Positions 25,411-35,059 of a stretch of 64,000 bases of DNA are shown here, in pieces. This DNA comes from Pseudomonas sp. P818 (GTDB lineage: Bacteria > Pseudomonadota > Gammaproteobacteria > Pseudomonadales > Pseudomonadaceae): the NCBI RefSeq assembly GCF_000418555.1, contig NZ_ATKM01000021.1, positions 37,013 through 101,012 of the forward strand. Direction: 5' to 3'. The stretch's first letter is position 1. Each line of letters starts with the position of its first letter. The position numbers and the translations under genes were made by a program. Below the pieces are notes generated by a model, which was not told where the DNA came from, did no database searches, and saw only the letters and a program-made list of their open reading frames with translations.

Positions 25411-27342
25411 ATGAGCAAGGCCGACGCGATGGCCGATGCGGGCAAAACTGCGGTGCTTCAGAACATCCACGGCACCATGGAGTTCCTGCAGAAGTTCCCG
25501 CCTTTCAACCAGATGGACACCGCCCACCTGGCGTTTCTGGTCGAGCACTGCCAACTGCGCTTCTATGCCGAGGGCGACTCGATCATCAAGCCCAGCGATG
25601 GCCCGGTCGAGCATTTCTACATCGTCAAGCAGGGCCGCGTGCACGGCGAGCGCCCACACAGCGCGAGGCGCGGCACCGAGACAACCTTCGAGATCACGGC
25701 CGGCGAATGCTTCCCCCTGGCCGCGCTGATCGGCGAGCGCGCCACGCGCACCGAACACCTGGCCGCCGAAGACACCTTCTGCCTGCTGCTGGCCAAGCAC
25801 GCCTTCATCAAGCTGTTCGCCGTTTCCAACCCGCTGCGCGACTTCGCCCTGCGCGGGGTCAGCAGCCTGCTCGACCAGGTCAACCAGCAGGTGCAGTTGC
25901 GTGCGGTTGAAACCCTCGGCGCGCAGTATTCGCTGGACACTCGCCTGGGCGAACTGGCCATGCGCCAACCCATCGGCTGCGCCCCCGACACGCCGCTGCG
26001 CGATGCTGTGCGACTGATGCACGAACAGCACGTGGGCAGCATCGTGGTGCTCGACCCGGCCGACAAACCGCTGGGCATCTTCACCCTGCGCGATCTGCGC
26101 CGGGTGGTCGCCGACGGCGTCGACCTGGCCCAGCCGATCGGCAACCTGATGACGCCCAACCCCTTCCATCTGGCGCCGGATGCCAGCGCCTTCGATGCCG
26201 CCATCGCCATGACCGAGCGACACATCGCCCACGTCTGCCTGGTGGAACACGAGAAACTCTGCGGGGTGATTTCCGAGCGCGATCTGTTCAGCCTGCAGCG
26301 CGTCGACCTGGTACACCTGGCACGCACCATCCGCCATGCCGGCAAGGTCGAGACGCTGGCCGGGCTGCGCAGCGACATCCGCCTGCTGGTCGATCGCATG
26401 CTCGCCCACGGCGCCAGCTCGACGCAGATCACCCATATCGTCACCCTGCTCAACGACCACACCGTATGCCGGGTGATCGAGCTGACCCTCGAGGAAATGG
26501 GCGATCCAGACATCCCCTTCACCTGGCTGTGCTTCGGCAGCGAAGGCCGCCGCGAACAGACCCTGCACACCGACCAGGACAACGGCATCCTCTTCGAGGC
26601 CAGCGATGCCGCCGAGGCCGCGGCCATTCGCGAGCGCCTGCTGCCCATCGCGCGCGAGATCAACCAGCGCCTGGCACAGTGCGGTTTCACGCTGTGCAAG
26701 GGCAACATCATGGCCGGCAATCCCGAACTGTGCCTGTCGCGCCAGGAATGGTCACGGCGCTTCGCCGGCTTCGTGCTCGAAGCCACGCCGGAGAACCTGC
26801 TGGGCTCGTCGATCTACTTCGACCTGCGCACCATCTGGGGCCCGGACGAAGGCTGCGAGCAACTGCGCGAGGAGCTGCTCCGCCGCGTCGCCAACAACAG
26901 CCTGTTCCAGAAGATGCTGGCCGAGAACGCCCTGCGCCAGCGACCACCGGTTGGGCGCTTCCGCGATTTCGTGGTGGCACGTTCCGGCGCCGACAAGGAC
27001 ACCCTCGACCTCAAGGTGCAGGGCCTGACGCCTTTCGTCGACGGGGCGCGCCTGCTCGCGCTGGCCAATGGCATCGGCGCGGTCGGCACCCTGGAGCGCT
27101 TGCGCGCGCTGATCGCCAAGGGCGTGATCGATGCGCTGGACGGCGCCGCCTATGAAGAGGCCTACCACTTCATTCAGCAGACGCGCATGCAGCAGCACCA
27201 GCTGCAGGCACGCGATGAGCTGCCCTACTCCAATCGGGTCGACCCCGACCACCTCAACCACCTGGACCGGCGTATTCTGCGCGAGTCGTTCCGCCAGGCG
27301 CAGCGCCTGCAGAGCAGCCTGGCCATGAGGTATCAGCTATGA
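25411..27342 (+). CDS. cNMP-binding / CBS-pair / DUF294 nucleotidyltransferase-like protein
   Basis: 643 residues with four modules in order: a cyclic-nucleotide-binding fold (about 25-150), two CBS motifs (about 175-300, VGSIVVLDPADKPLGIFTLRD and AHVCLVEHEKLCGVISERD), a DUF294 nucleotidyltransferase domain with GSEGRREQTLHTDQDN (GSxGR plus two aspartates, about 372-387) and its C-terminal partner domain. The architecture resembles the GlnD/UTase catalytic core joined to ligand sensors. Function is not established; in other pseudomonads this gene lies next to an acetate-type symporter, as the broader neighbourhood here also suggests. It overlaps the exonuclease gene by ATGA. Confidence 0.88.
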   Translation: MSKADAMADAGKTAVLQNIHGTMEFLQKFPPFNQMDTAHLAFLVEHCQLRFYAEGDSIIKPSDGPVEHFYIVKQGRVHGERPHSARRGTETTFEITAGECFPLAALIGERATRTEHLAAEDTFCLLLAKHAFIKLFAVSNPLRDFALRGVSSLLDQVNQQVQLRAVETLGAQYSLDTRLGELAMRQPIGCAPDTPLRDAVRLMHEQHVGSIVVLDPADKPLGIFTLRDLRRVVADGVDLAQPIGNLMTPNPFHLAPDASAFDAAIAMTERHIAHVCLVEHEKLCGVISERDLFSLQRVDLVHLARTIRHAGKVETLAGLRSDIRLLVDRMLAHGASSTQITHIVTLLNDHTVCRVIELTLEEMGDPDIPFTWLCFGSEGRREQTLHTDQDNGILFEASDAAEAAAIRERLLPIAREINQRLAQCGFTLCKGNIMAGNPELCLSRQEWSRRFAGFVLEATPENLLGSSIYFDLRTIWGPDEGCEQLREELLRRVANNSLFQKMLAENALRQRPPVGRFRDFVVARSGADKDTLDLKVQGLTPFVDGARLLALANGIGAVGTLERLRALIAKGVIDALDGAAYEEAYHFIQQTRMQQHQLQARDELPYSNRVDPDHLNHLDRRILRESFRQAQRLQSSLAMRYQL

Positions 27343-28043
27343 GCAAGTTCACCTGGTTCACCGGCCGTGGTCCGGCCCTGACCCAGCAGCAGTTGCAGCG
27401 CCGCAACGAGCTGAGCGCGCCGGCGCCCTTCGACGAGCGCCCCCTGCATCAGCAGCGTTTCGTCGTGCTCGATCTGGAAACCACCGGTTTGAACATGCGC
27501 CGCGACCAGGTGCTGGCCATCGGCGCGGTGGTGATCGACAACGGCGCCATCGACTTCGCCGAACAGTTCGAATGCACGCTGCACCAGCCCGATCATCAGG
27601 CCAGCGCCAGCACCCTGATTCACGGCATCGCCCCCAGTGAAGTGGCCCGCGGCGTCGATCCCGCCGAGGCGCTGCTGGACTTCATGGAGTTCGTCGGCAG
27701 CAGCCCGCTGCTGGCCTTCCACGCGGGCTTCGACCAGCGCATGCTGGCCCGCGCACTCAAGCAGCACCTGGGCTATCGCCTGCAGCACAATTTCTTCGAC
27801 GTCGCCGAAATCGCGCCGCTGCTGTGCCCGCAGTCACGCATCCGTCAGGGTGGATTGGACGAGTGGGTCGCCGAATTCGGCCTGCAGGTACACCAGCGGC
27901 ACAACGCCAGCGCCGACGCCCTGGTCACCGCCGAACTGGCGCTGATGCTGTTCAGCAAGGCACGCCGCCAGGGCATCGACACGCTCCCGGCCCTGCAGCA
28001 GCAGCTCAACAGCCGTCGTCGCCAACGGGCACATTCGCTTTAG
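27339..28043 (+). CDS. DnaQ-like 3'-5' exonuclease
   Basis: 234 residues of the DEDDh exonuclease fold. Exo I reads VVLDLETTGLN, Exo II is in LAFHAGFDQRML and Exo III in HNASADALVTAELA, so all four acidic residues and the histidine are present. It resembles the proofreading subunit of DNA polymerase III but is a stand-alone protein with a C-terminal R-rich tail. Its start overlaps the stop of the DUF294 gene by four bases, so the two are translationally coupled and may act together; a signalling-nucleotide or RNA role is conceivable. Confidence 0.88.
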   Translation: MSKFTWFTGRGPALTQQQLQRRNELSAPAPFDERPLHQQRFVVLDLETTGLNMRRDQVLAIGAVVIDNGAIDFAEQFECTLHQPDHQASASTLIHGIAPSEVARGVDPAEALLDFMEFVGSSPLLAFHAGFDQRMLARALKQHLGYRLQHNFFDVAEIAPLLCPQSRIRQGGLDEWVAEFGLQVHQRHNASADALVTAELALMLFSKARRQGIDTLPALQQQLNSRRRQRAHSL

Positions 28044-28145
28044 CACTGACTCGCGCCCATCCGATACAACCCAGCACATAGCACCCCGCGCCCCACCCGT
28101 CGCTCATCACGCACGCCGCGATTGCAGGATGCTGGCCCGCTCTGC

Positions 28146-28164
28146 GATTATGCGAATAGTTCTC
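28146..28164. promoter_or_regulatory. Fur-box-like site before the ECF sigma gene
   Basis: GATTATGCGAATAGTTCTC matches 13 of 19 bases of the Fur consensus GATAATGATAATCATTATC. It lies 31 bp before the sigma-factor start, where iron repression of fecI-type genes is usual. Confidence 0.55.
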
Positions 28165-28195
28165 GATTTGTTTCTTATCCATTACCGAGGTCAGC

Positions 28196-28714
28196 GTGTC
28201 CGCGGGCGATCCCACTCAGCAGCATGTGCTCGGCCTGTTCTACCGCGATCACCGCGAGTGGCTGCTCGGCTGGCTGCGCAAAAGCCTTTACGGCCACGAA
28301 CGCGCCGAAGACCTGAGCCAGGACACCTTCGTGCGCCTGCTCGGGCGCACTGACCTGGCCGAGGTACGCGAGCCACGCGCCCTGCTGACCACCATCGCCC
28401 GCGGCCTGCTGGTCGATCACTTCCGCCGCAGCGCCTTGGAACGCAGTTACCTCGATGCCCTGCAGGGGCAACCCGAGACCTCTCATCCCAGCCCTGAAGA
28501 GCAAGCCATTGCGCTGCAAGCGCTGCAGGAGGTCGACCGGCTGCTGGGCAACCTGTCCGTCAAAGCGCGTCAGGCATTTCTGCTCAATCGCCTCGATGGT
28601 CTGGGCCATGCGGAAATTGCTGAGCGCCTGGGCGTGTCGGTATCACGGGTGCGTCAATACCTGGCCCAGGGCCTGCGTCAGTGCTACGTCGCTGTCTATG
28701 GAGAGGCGCAATGA
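28196..28714 (+). CDS. FecI-type ECF sigma factor
   Basis: 172 residues with sigma region 2 (LFYRDHREWLLGWLRKSL, AEDLSQDTFVRLLG) and region 4 (LSVKARQAFLLNRLDGLGHAEIAERLGVSVSRVRQYL), in the FecI iron-starvation group. It would direct transcription of the receptor gene downstream when the ferri-siderophore signal is relayed by FecR. The start is GTG with GAGG upstream. The stop overlaps the fecR start by ATGA. The Fur-like site upstream suggests induction in iron shortage. Confidence 0.9.
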   Translation: MSAGDPTQQHVLGLFYRDHREWLLGWLRKSLYGHERAEDLSQDTFVRLLGRTDLAEVREPRALLTTIARGLLVDHFRRSALERSYLDALQGQPETSHPSPEEQAIALQALQEVDRLLGNLSVKARQAFLLNRLDGLGHAEIAERLGVSVSRVRQYLAQGLRQCYVAVYGEAQ

Positions 28715-29661
28715 GCGCTGTCTCGGCGCGGGTGCTGGACGCTGCTATCGAGTGGCAACTGCGCCTGGACAACATCGCGGAGGATAAAGCGCCCGCAGAC
28801 TTTCATGCCTGGCTGGCTGCCGATCCGGAACATGCCCGTGCCTGGCATCAGCTCAACGCGCTGAGCACCCACCTGGCCCCGGCTGCAACACCGCTGATGC
28901 GCCGCGCCTTGCTAAGCCGCCCCGCCTCGCGCCGCCCGTCCCGTGCCCTGCTCAGCCTGGGCCTGCTGGGTGCGCTGACCCTGGTCCTGCTGGCAAGCCA
29001 ACGTCCCCTCACCGATTATCTGGCCGACGCCCGCACCGGTGCAGGTGAACAACTCGAGCTGCGCCTGAGTGATAACAGCCAGGTCACCCTCAACAGCGCC
29101 AGCGCCCTGGATATCGACTTCGACGCCGAGCAGCGCCTGTTGACCCTGCGCAGTGGTGAGATCCTCGTGCAGACGGCTCCGGGCGATAAACGTCCGTTTG
29201 TCGTCGCCACCGCCCAAGGCCGTCTGCGCGCACTGGGGACACGTTTTCTGGTGCGCCGCGACGGTGACCGTACGCACCTGACCGTGTTGCAATCAGCGGT
29301 GGCCGCACACCCCAGTAACAGCGGCGAAACCCGCGTGATTCAGGCAGGCCAGCAGGTGGACATGCTGTCGACGGGGCTAGGCAGCAGCAAGCCCGCCGCT
29401 CCAGCGGCCGATGCCTGGAGCCGCGGCATGTTGGTGGTCGAAGGGCAGCGCCTTGACCAGGTGCTCGCGCAGCTGAGCCCCTACCGAACCGGCTACCTGG
29501 GCGTCGACCCGCGTATCGCCGGTCTGACCATCAGCGGCAGCTTTCCACTGCACGACAGCGACCTGGCCCTGGACGCCCTGGCCCTAAGCCTGCCGGTGCG
29601 CATTGAGCGCCTGCAACCCTGGTGGGTACGCGTGGTGCCGGCCACCCCGGCATCACCCTGA
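28711..29661 (+). CDS. FecR-family anti-sigma/sigma regulator
   Basis: 316 residues. N-terminal cytoplasmic part with the DUF4880 pattern AIEWQLRLDNIAE...DFHAWLAADPEHARAWHQLN (shown in parts), one membrane helix (SLGLLGALTLVLLAS, about residues 80-95), and the periplasmic FecR domain (LRLSDNSQVTLNSASALDIDF, LTLRSGEILVQT). It receives the signal from the receptor's STN domain and activates the sigma factor upstream. A C-terminal secretin/STN-like segment (RGMLVVEGQRLDQVLAQL) is present, as usual. Confidence 0.9.
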   Translation: MSAVSARVLDAAIEWQLRLDNIAEDKAPADFHAWLAADPEHARAWHQLNALSTHLAPAATPLMRRALLSRPASRRPSRALLSLGLLGALTLVLLASQRPLTDYLADARTGAGEQLELRLSDNSQVTLNSASALDIDFDAEQRLLTLRSGEILVQTAPGDKRPFVVATAQGRLRALGTRFLVRRDGDRTHLTVLQSAVAAHPSNSGETRVIQAGQQVDMLSTGLGSSKPAAPAADAWSRGMLVVEGQRLDQVLAQLSPYRTGYLGVDPRIAGLTISGSFPLHDSDLALDALALSLPVRIERLQPWWVRVVPATPASP

Positions 29662-29762
29662 GTCAGCTGCCGTAAATTTATTTGGGCGGCCCCCTGTCAC
29701 TTTTGCTGTCTCCTTCGGCAATCAGGTCAATGAGACCTATTATCTTCCAGGAGATATTCGCA

Positions 29763-32162
29763 ATGCGTGCCACTTCACCCCTGTTTTGCCCTTCGCTGCT
29801 GGCGCTGGCCATCACCTTGGGCGGCGCCGCAACCCACGCGCTGGCAGCACCCTATCAATTACCCCCTGCACCTCTGGCAAGCACCCTGACCCAAATCGCC
29901 GCAGAAGCTGGCATCGTTTTGAGCATCGACCCCGCCTTGACCGCCGGCAAGCAATCGGCGCCGGTCGAAGGTGACTACGACGCGATCAGCGCACTGAATC
30001 AGGCGCTTCTTGGCACCGGCCTGCAATTGCAGCCTGGCAGCGGTGGCGCTTACAGCCTGGTGCCGCTGAGTCAGGCGGCGGCGTCCTTGCCAGACACCAC
30101 CGTAATCTCTCAGCGGCTCAATGCCGGCAGCGCAGCCTCCGGCTACCGCAGCGACAGCGTGCAGAACGTCGGAGCCCTGGGCGGTATGCGTTTGCAGGAC
30201 GCTCCCTACTCAATCCGCGTGGTGCCCAGGGAGCTGTTGCAGAACGTCCAGGCCACCTCCACCGATGACGTGTTCAAGCTCAGCCCGACCACCCAGTTCA
30301 CCTCGCCGGTCAGCGCCGGTTACGCCAGCACCGTGAGCATGCGCGGCTTCAGCGGTTCCGGAAACCTGAGCATCGCCAACGACGGCCTGAGGTTCAGCAA
30401 CAGCTACGACAGCGGTAACTTCATTGAAGAGATGGAGCGGCTGGAAATTCTGACGGGCCTCAGCGGCTTTCTCTATGGCCCAGCCAGCCCCGGCGGCCTG
30501 GTCAACTACGTGCTCAAACGCCCCACCTATGAACGCTATAACAGTGTGACCCTGGGCAATGCGGGCGGTGAGAACTACTACCTGCACGGTGATTTCGGTG
30601 GCCCACTCGACGACGCCGGAGTGTTTGCCTACCGGGTCAATGTGCTAACGCAGGATGGCGAAACCGCCATTGACTTGCAGAAGCGCCGCCGTGAAATGAT
30701 CAGCCTCGCACTGGACTGGAACGTCAGCGACGATCTGCAAATCCAGTTCGATGCGTCGCACAAGAAGAACGAGACCCGCGGCCTGACCAGCTACTGGTAC
30801 TTCGCCGACCAGAGCCTGCGTCCGGACGCCGACACATTGCACAACGACAAGCTGTACAGCCAGAAGTGGGCCTTCTCCGACAGCGAACACGACCGTGTCG
30901 GCAGCCGTTTCAACTGGCGCCTGGACGATGTATTCAGCCTGCGCGGCGCCTTGTCCTACAGCGAGTACACCGAGGAATACACCTACACCGGCCCTACCGT
31001 GGACAGTGCCAATCAATACACCCAGCCGCTATACGCCTTCGCCCCGGTGGAAACCGAGGAGACTTCCGGCTACCTGTTCCTCGACGCCACCTTCGCCACC
31101 GGCACTGTCGGGCACAAGGCCACGCTCGGCTACCAGGGCAACGTGGCACGGGTACGTAACTACGAAGACCACATTCCTTATCCAGGCCCGCAATATAACG
31201 ACGTCGTAGGCAGCCCCTCTCCGTTCAGCGAAAGCCCGCAGGTCGACAAACCCAGCTACTCCATCGGTAACGGCGATCAGCGTCTGTCTTCGCGCACACA
31301 GTCGGACAACTTCTTGATCGGTGACGTGATCACCTTTAACGAGCAATGGTCAGGCATCCTTGGTCTGACGCACACCACGATCAAGACATACAGCAATGAC
31401 TTCATCTGGGCCGAAGCCTTCGGCTACAGCGAAACCGCCAGCAACTACAAAGAGTCGGAGACCTCGCCCAACGTCTCACTGATCTACAAGCCCGTACCCT
31501 GGCTGACCACCTATGCCAGCTATATCGAAGGCCTGCAAGCCGGTGGCATCGCTCCGAGCACCGCGCTCAACGCTGGTCAGGCTATGGCCCCTCTGGTCAG
31601 CGAGCAGTATGAAGTGGGCATCAAGGCCACCGTCGGCGAAACCCTGCTGACCATAGCTGTGTTCAATATCGACAAACCCAACACCTACACCAATGGCGCA
31701 GGCGTATTCGTGCAGGACGGTCGTCAGGAGAACAATGGTCTGGAATTCGGCATTACCGGCAAGGTGCTGCCAGAGCTGACGTTGGTCGGCGGCCTGACCC
31801 TGCTTGATCCGCAGGTGAAAGACTCCGGCGCAGCAGACAGCGAAGGGCAGAAGCCCACCAACGTTGCCACCCAACTGGCCAAGCTGTATGCCGAGTACGA
31901 CATCAACGCCTTACCGGGCTTCGCCCTGACCGGCGGCACCTACTACACCGGCAAGCAATACAGCGATGAGGCCAACAATCACAGCCTGCCGTCTTTCACC
32001 ACCTTCGATGCCGGCGCACGCTACCGTACCCAGCTGGGCGGCGACAACAGCCTGACCCTGCGTACCAACGTCAGCAACCTGGCGAACAAGGAATACTGGC
32101 TGAGCAGCCATTACCTGGGCGCACCGCGCACCCTGACCTTCTCCGCTCAACTTGAGTTCTGA
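29763..32162 (+). CDS. TonB-dependent siderophore receptor with signalling domain
   Basis: 799 residues. Signal peptide ending near THALA; then an STN signalling domain (about 30-105, YQLPPAPLASTLTQIAAEAG), a TonB-box-like segment after it (DTTVISQRL), the plug (APYSIRVVPRELLQN, STVSMRGFSGSG) and a 22-strand beta-barrel ending in the terminal phenylalanine LEF. This is a FecA/FpvA-type transducer matched to the sigma/FecR pair. The ligand cannot be read from the sequence; ferric siderophore uptake is likely. CAGGAG precedes the ATG at 29763; an upstream ATG lacks a signal peptide. Confidence 0.92.
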   Translation: MRATSPLFCPSLLALAITLGGAATHALAAPYQLPPAPLASTLTQIAAEAGIVLSIDPALTAGKQSAPVEGDYDAISALNQALLGTGLQLQPGSGGAYSLVPLSQAAASLPDTTVISQRLNAGSAASGYRSDSVQNVGALGGMRLQDAPYSIRVVPRELLQNVQATSTDDVFKLSPTTQFTSPVSAGYASTVSMRGFSGSGNLSIANDGLRFSNSYDSGNFIEEMERLEILTGLSGFLYGPASPGGLVNYVLKRPTYERYNSVTLGNAGGENYYLHGDFGGPLDDAGVFAYRVNVLTQDGETAIDLQKRRREMISLALDWNVSDDLQIQFDASHKKNETRGLTSYWYFADQSLRPDADTLHNDKLYSQKWAFSDSEHDRVGSRFNWRLDDVFSLRGALSYSEYTEEYTYTGPTVDSANQYTQPLYAFAPVETEETSGYLFLDATFATGTVGHKATLGYQGNVARVRNYEDHIPYPGPQYNDVVGSPSPFSESPQVDKPSYSIGNGDQRLSSRTQSDNFLIGDVITFNEQWSGILGLTHTTIKTYSNDFIWAEAFGYSETASNYKESETSPNVSLIYKPVPWLTTYASYIEGLQAGGIAPSTALNAGQAMAPLVSEQYEVGIKATVGETLLTIAVFNIDKPNTYTNGAGVFVQDGRQENNGLEFGITGKVLPELTLVGGLTLLDPQVKDSGAADSEGQKPTNVATQLAKLYAEYDINALPGFALTGGTYYTGKQYSDEANNHSLPSFTTFDAGARYRTQLGGDNSLTLRTNVSNLANKEYWLSSHYLGAPRTLTFSAQLEF

Positions 32163-32221
32163 TCACGCCGCAGCACCTTACGCCGCCACACGGGGCGGCG
32201 TAGACATTTCCGGATATACCG

Positions 32222-33352
32222 ATGAAAAGCACCACCATCCGCCGCTGGTCCCAGGTGCACACCTGGACCAGCCTGATCTGCACCCTGTTTCTACTGATGC
32301 TGGCATTGACCGGCCTGCCGCTGATCTTCCACCACGAGCTGGAGCACCTGCTCGGCGAAGCGCCGGAGCTGCGTGAACTGCCAGCGGGCACGCCGCACCT
32401 GAGCTTGCAGCAGCTGGTCGACGCCGCCGAGCGGCATCGGCCGGGCGAGGTGATTCAGTATTTCGGCTTCGAGGACGACGAGCCCTACGGTGTAGTGGCG
32501 ATCACGGCGGCCACCGCAGGTACTGAGCCGAATTCGTCGCATACCTTTATGCTCGATGCGCGCAGCGGCGAAGCGGTGGAGATGCCGGCAGCCAATGGCG
32601 GCATCCTGATGGTCATCCTGCGTCTGCATGTGGACATGTTCGCCGGCCTGCCAGGCAAGCTGCTGCTGGCCTTTATGGGGCTGCTGTTCGTGGTGGCGAT
32701 CATCTCCGGCGTGGTGCTCTATGCGCCCTTCATGCGCCGGCTGAAGTTCGCCGAAGTGCGCCATGAAAAGGCACGTCGCACGCGCTGGCTCGACCTGCAC
32801 AACCTGATCGGCATCGTCACAGTCACCTGGGCTTTGGTGGTGGGTGTGACGGGCGTGATCAGTGCCAGTGCCGACCTGCTGATCAGCGCCTGGCGCACCG
32901 AAGCCCTGGCGGCGATGGTCGCGCCTTATCGTGACGCGCCAGCGCTGACCGAGCGCGCGCCGGTCAACCAGGTGCTGACGATTGCAGCGCAGGCCGCCCC
33001 GGCGATGCAACCTGACTTTATCGCCTTCCCCGGTACACGTTTTTCCAGCGAGCACCACTACACGGTATTCATGAAAGGCAGCACACACCTCACCGCGCAC
33101 CTGTGGACACCAGTGCTGATCGATGCGCGCAGCCTGGAGGTCACCGCCATCGGCCAGCGCCCCTGGTACATGGATGCGCTGTCGATGTCGCAACCGCTGC
33201 ACTTCGGTGACTACGGCGGCATGCCGATGAAAGTCCTCTGGGCGGTGCTGGATGTGCTGACCATCATCGTGCTGGGCAGCGGCCTGTACCTCTGGTGGGT
33301 TCGCCGCCGCGCCCCGGCCAACGCGCGTGAACGCGCAGAGGCGGCGGTATGA
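32222..33352 (+). CDS. PepSY-associated membrane protein (iron-uptake reductase type)
   Basis: 376 residues with four membrane helices (about 15-36, 145-170, 195-215 and 335-355) and PepSY domains between them. It starts RRWSQVHTWTSLICTLFLL and carries conserved histidines in the helices (VHTW, FHHELEH, LRLHVDMF, LDLHNLIG), consistent with haem-binding. Proteins of this PiuB/FoxB/FegB type follow siderophore receptors and probably reduce ferric iron from the siderophore. It lies 59 bp after the receptor and overlaps the next small gene by ATGA. Confidence 0.87.
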   Translation: MKSTTIRRWSQVHTWTSLICTLFLLMLALTGLPLIFHHELEHLLGEAPELRELPAGTPHLSLQQLVDAAERHRPGEVIQYFGFEDDEPYGVVAITAATAGTEPNSSHTFMLDARSGEAVEMPAANGGILMVILRLHVDMFAGLPGKLLLAFMGLLFVVAIISGVVLYAPFMRRLKFAEVRHEKARRTRWLDLHNLIGIVTVTWALVVGVTGVISASADLLISAWRTEALAAMVAPYRDAPALTERAPVNQVLTIAAQAAPAMQPDFIAFPGTRFSSEHHYTVFMKGSTHLTAHLWTPVLIDARSLEVTAIGQRPWYMDALSMSQPLHFGDYGGMPMKVLWAVLDVLTIIVLGSGLYLWWVRRRAPANARERAEAAV

Positions 33353-33522
33353 GCGCGCGCCAATCGACCTTCGCCCTGCCGCTGCTGATCGGTCTGCTCA
33401 GCGCCGCGGGCCTGTTCAGCGCATTGCTGGGTGACGGTGCCTGGGATGCCGTCGCCTGGCTCGGCCTGGGCATACCTGCGGTACTGGGGCTCTGGCCTCT
33501 GCTGCCCAGGCGTCGCCAGTGA
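33349..33522 (+). CDS. 57-residue membrane protein ending the iron operon
   Basis: A short frame starting at the ATGA overlap with the PepSY gene: MSARQSTFALPLLIGLLSAA, then two hydrophobic segments (about 8-26 and 36-52) separated by LLGDGAWDAVAW, ending PRRRQ. The overlap, the hydrophobic profile and the positive-inside C-terminus support a real gene. Small membrane proteins of this size often close PepSY/siderophore operons in pseudomonads; the function is unknown. Confidence 0.7.
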   Translation: MSARQSTFALPLLIGLLSAAGLFSALLGDGAWDAVAWLGLGIPAVLGLWPLLPRRRQ

Positions 33523-33609
33523 GGTGCGCCGCAAGCACCGGGAATCTGCACCGTACGCCCGCGCGAACAGGGTGCGGAAAAAGGCGCTGCGCCCGGCGCA
33601 CTCTACGGG

Positions 33610-34917
33610 CTACAGATCACGCATCAGCAGCCCGTATTCCAGTTGCACATCCGCAGGCAGCGGCAAATACAGGACGTGGCCATCGCCAGGCGCCACCGGC
33701 TGCGCCTGCCCTTGAGCGTTCTGCAGATGCTCCAGACTGAAACGCAGGTTGCCCTGCGGCGTCATCAGCTCCAGCCCGTCACCCACGGCGAAGCGGTTCT
33801 TAACCCGCACCTCGGCCAGCTCGCCACGGCGCTCGCCGGTCAGTTCACCGACGAACTGCTGACGTTCGGAGACCGAGCTGCCGCGCTCGTAGTTCTGGTA
33901 TTCGTCATGCACATGGCGGCGCAGGAAGCCCTCGGTGTAGCCACGATGCGCCAGTGACTCCAGGCTCCCAAGCAGGCTAGGGTCGAACGGCTTGCCGGCC
34001 AGCGCATCGTCGATGGCGCGGCGGTAGACCTGCGCGGTGCGCGCCACGTAGAAATGGCTCTTGGTACGCCCTTCGATCTTCAGTGAATGCACGCCCATGC
34101 GCACCAGACGCTCGACGTGCTGCACCGCACGCAGATCCTTGGAGTTCATGATGTAGGTGCCGTGCTCGTCCTCATAGGCGGCCATTTCCTCACCCGGCCG
34201 CCCAGCCTCTTCGAGCACGAAGGCCTGGCTGGTCGGTGCGCCCTGGCCCAGCGTCGGCTCGACCACACGGACGATCTCGCCCAGTTTGTTCTCGCTCGCG
34301 GGCGTGGCCTGGTACTGCCAGCGGCAGGCATTGGTGCAGGTGCCCTGGTTGGGGTCGCGGCGGTTGATGTAGCCCGACAGCAGGCAGCGCCCGGAATAGG
34401 CCATGCACAGCGCGCCATGGACGAACACTTCCAGCTCCATGCCCGGCACCTCGCTGCGGATCTCCTCGATTTCCTCCAGCGACAGCTCGCGCGACAGGAT
34501 CACCCGGCTCAGCCCCTGCTGGCGCCAGAACTCGACGCTGGCCCAGTTCACCGCATTGGCCTGCACCGACAGGTGAATCGGCATCTGCGGGTAGTGCTGA
34601 CGCACCAGCATGATCAAGCCGGGGTCGGACATGATCAGCGCATCGGGGCGCATCTCGATCACCGGCGCCAGGTCCTTGAGGAAGGTCCTGAGCTTGGCGT
34701 TGTGCGGGGCAATGTTGACCACCACGTAGAACTGCTTGCCCTGCGCGTGCGCCTCGTCGATGCCGAGGGCGAGGTTGGCGTGGTCGAACTCGTTGTTGCG
34801 CACGCGCAGACTGTAACGCGGCTGCCCGGCATACACCGCATCGGCGCCATAGGCGAAGGCGTAGCGCATGTTCTTCAGGGTGCCGGCTGGCGACAACAGT
34901 TCGGGAAAACGGGGCAT
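33610..34917 (-). CDS. trhP: tRNA 5-hydroxyuridine synthesis protein TrhP (U32 family)
   Basis: 435 residues, matching E. coli YegQ/TrhP, a peptidase-U32-fold protein needed with prephenate for ho5U34 formation in tRNA. It starts ELLSPAGTLKNMRYAFAYGADAVY; the central segment has HGALCMAYSGRCLLSGY and GTCTNACRW, four cysteines likely to bind an Fe-S cluster; then MNSKDLRAV and VHSLKIEGRTKSHFYVA, and a C-terminal beta-barrel. It is monocistronic and convergent with the iron operon. Confidence 0.92.
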   Translation of the reverse strand: MPRFPELLSPAGTLKNMRYAFAYGADAVYAGQPRYSLRVRNNEFDHANLALGIDEAHAQGKQFYVVVNIAPHNAKLRTFLKDLAPVIEMRPDALIMSDPGLIMLVRQHYPQMPIHLSVQANAVNWASVEFWRQQGLSRVILSRELSLEEIEEIRSEVPGMELEVFVHGALCMAYSGRCLLSGYINRRDPNQGTCTNACRWQYQATPASENKLGEIVRVVEPTLGQGAPTSQAFVLEEAGRPGEEMAAYEDEHGTYIMNSKDLRAVQHVERLVRMGVHSLKIEGRTKSHFYVARTAQVYRRAIDDALAGKPFDPSLLGSLESLAHRGYTEGFLRRHVHDEYQNYERGSSVSERQQFVGELTGERRGELAEVRVKNRFAVGDGLELMTPQGNLRFSLEHLQNAQGQAQPVAPGDGHVLYLPLPADVQLEYGLLMRDL

Positions 34918-35059
34918 GACCGCAAGCTCGAAAAATCAGGGGCTGGCGATTCTATGCAGGTGGCAGGCGCGAATATTGACCTGGGTCTATCGGCATGCAA
35001 AAAAGCGGGGAACACGCGCCTTGCCGAAGGGCCGGCAAGGCAGGTTGAAGTCCAGACGG

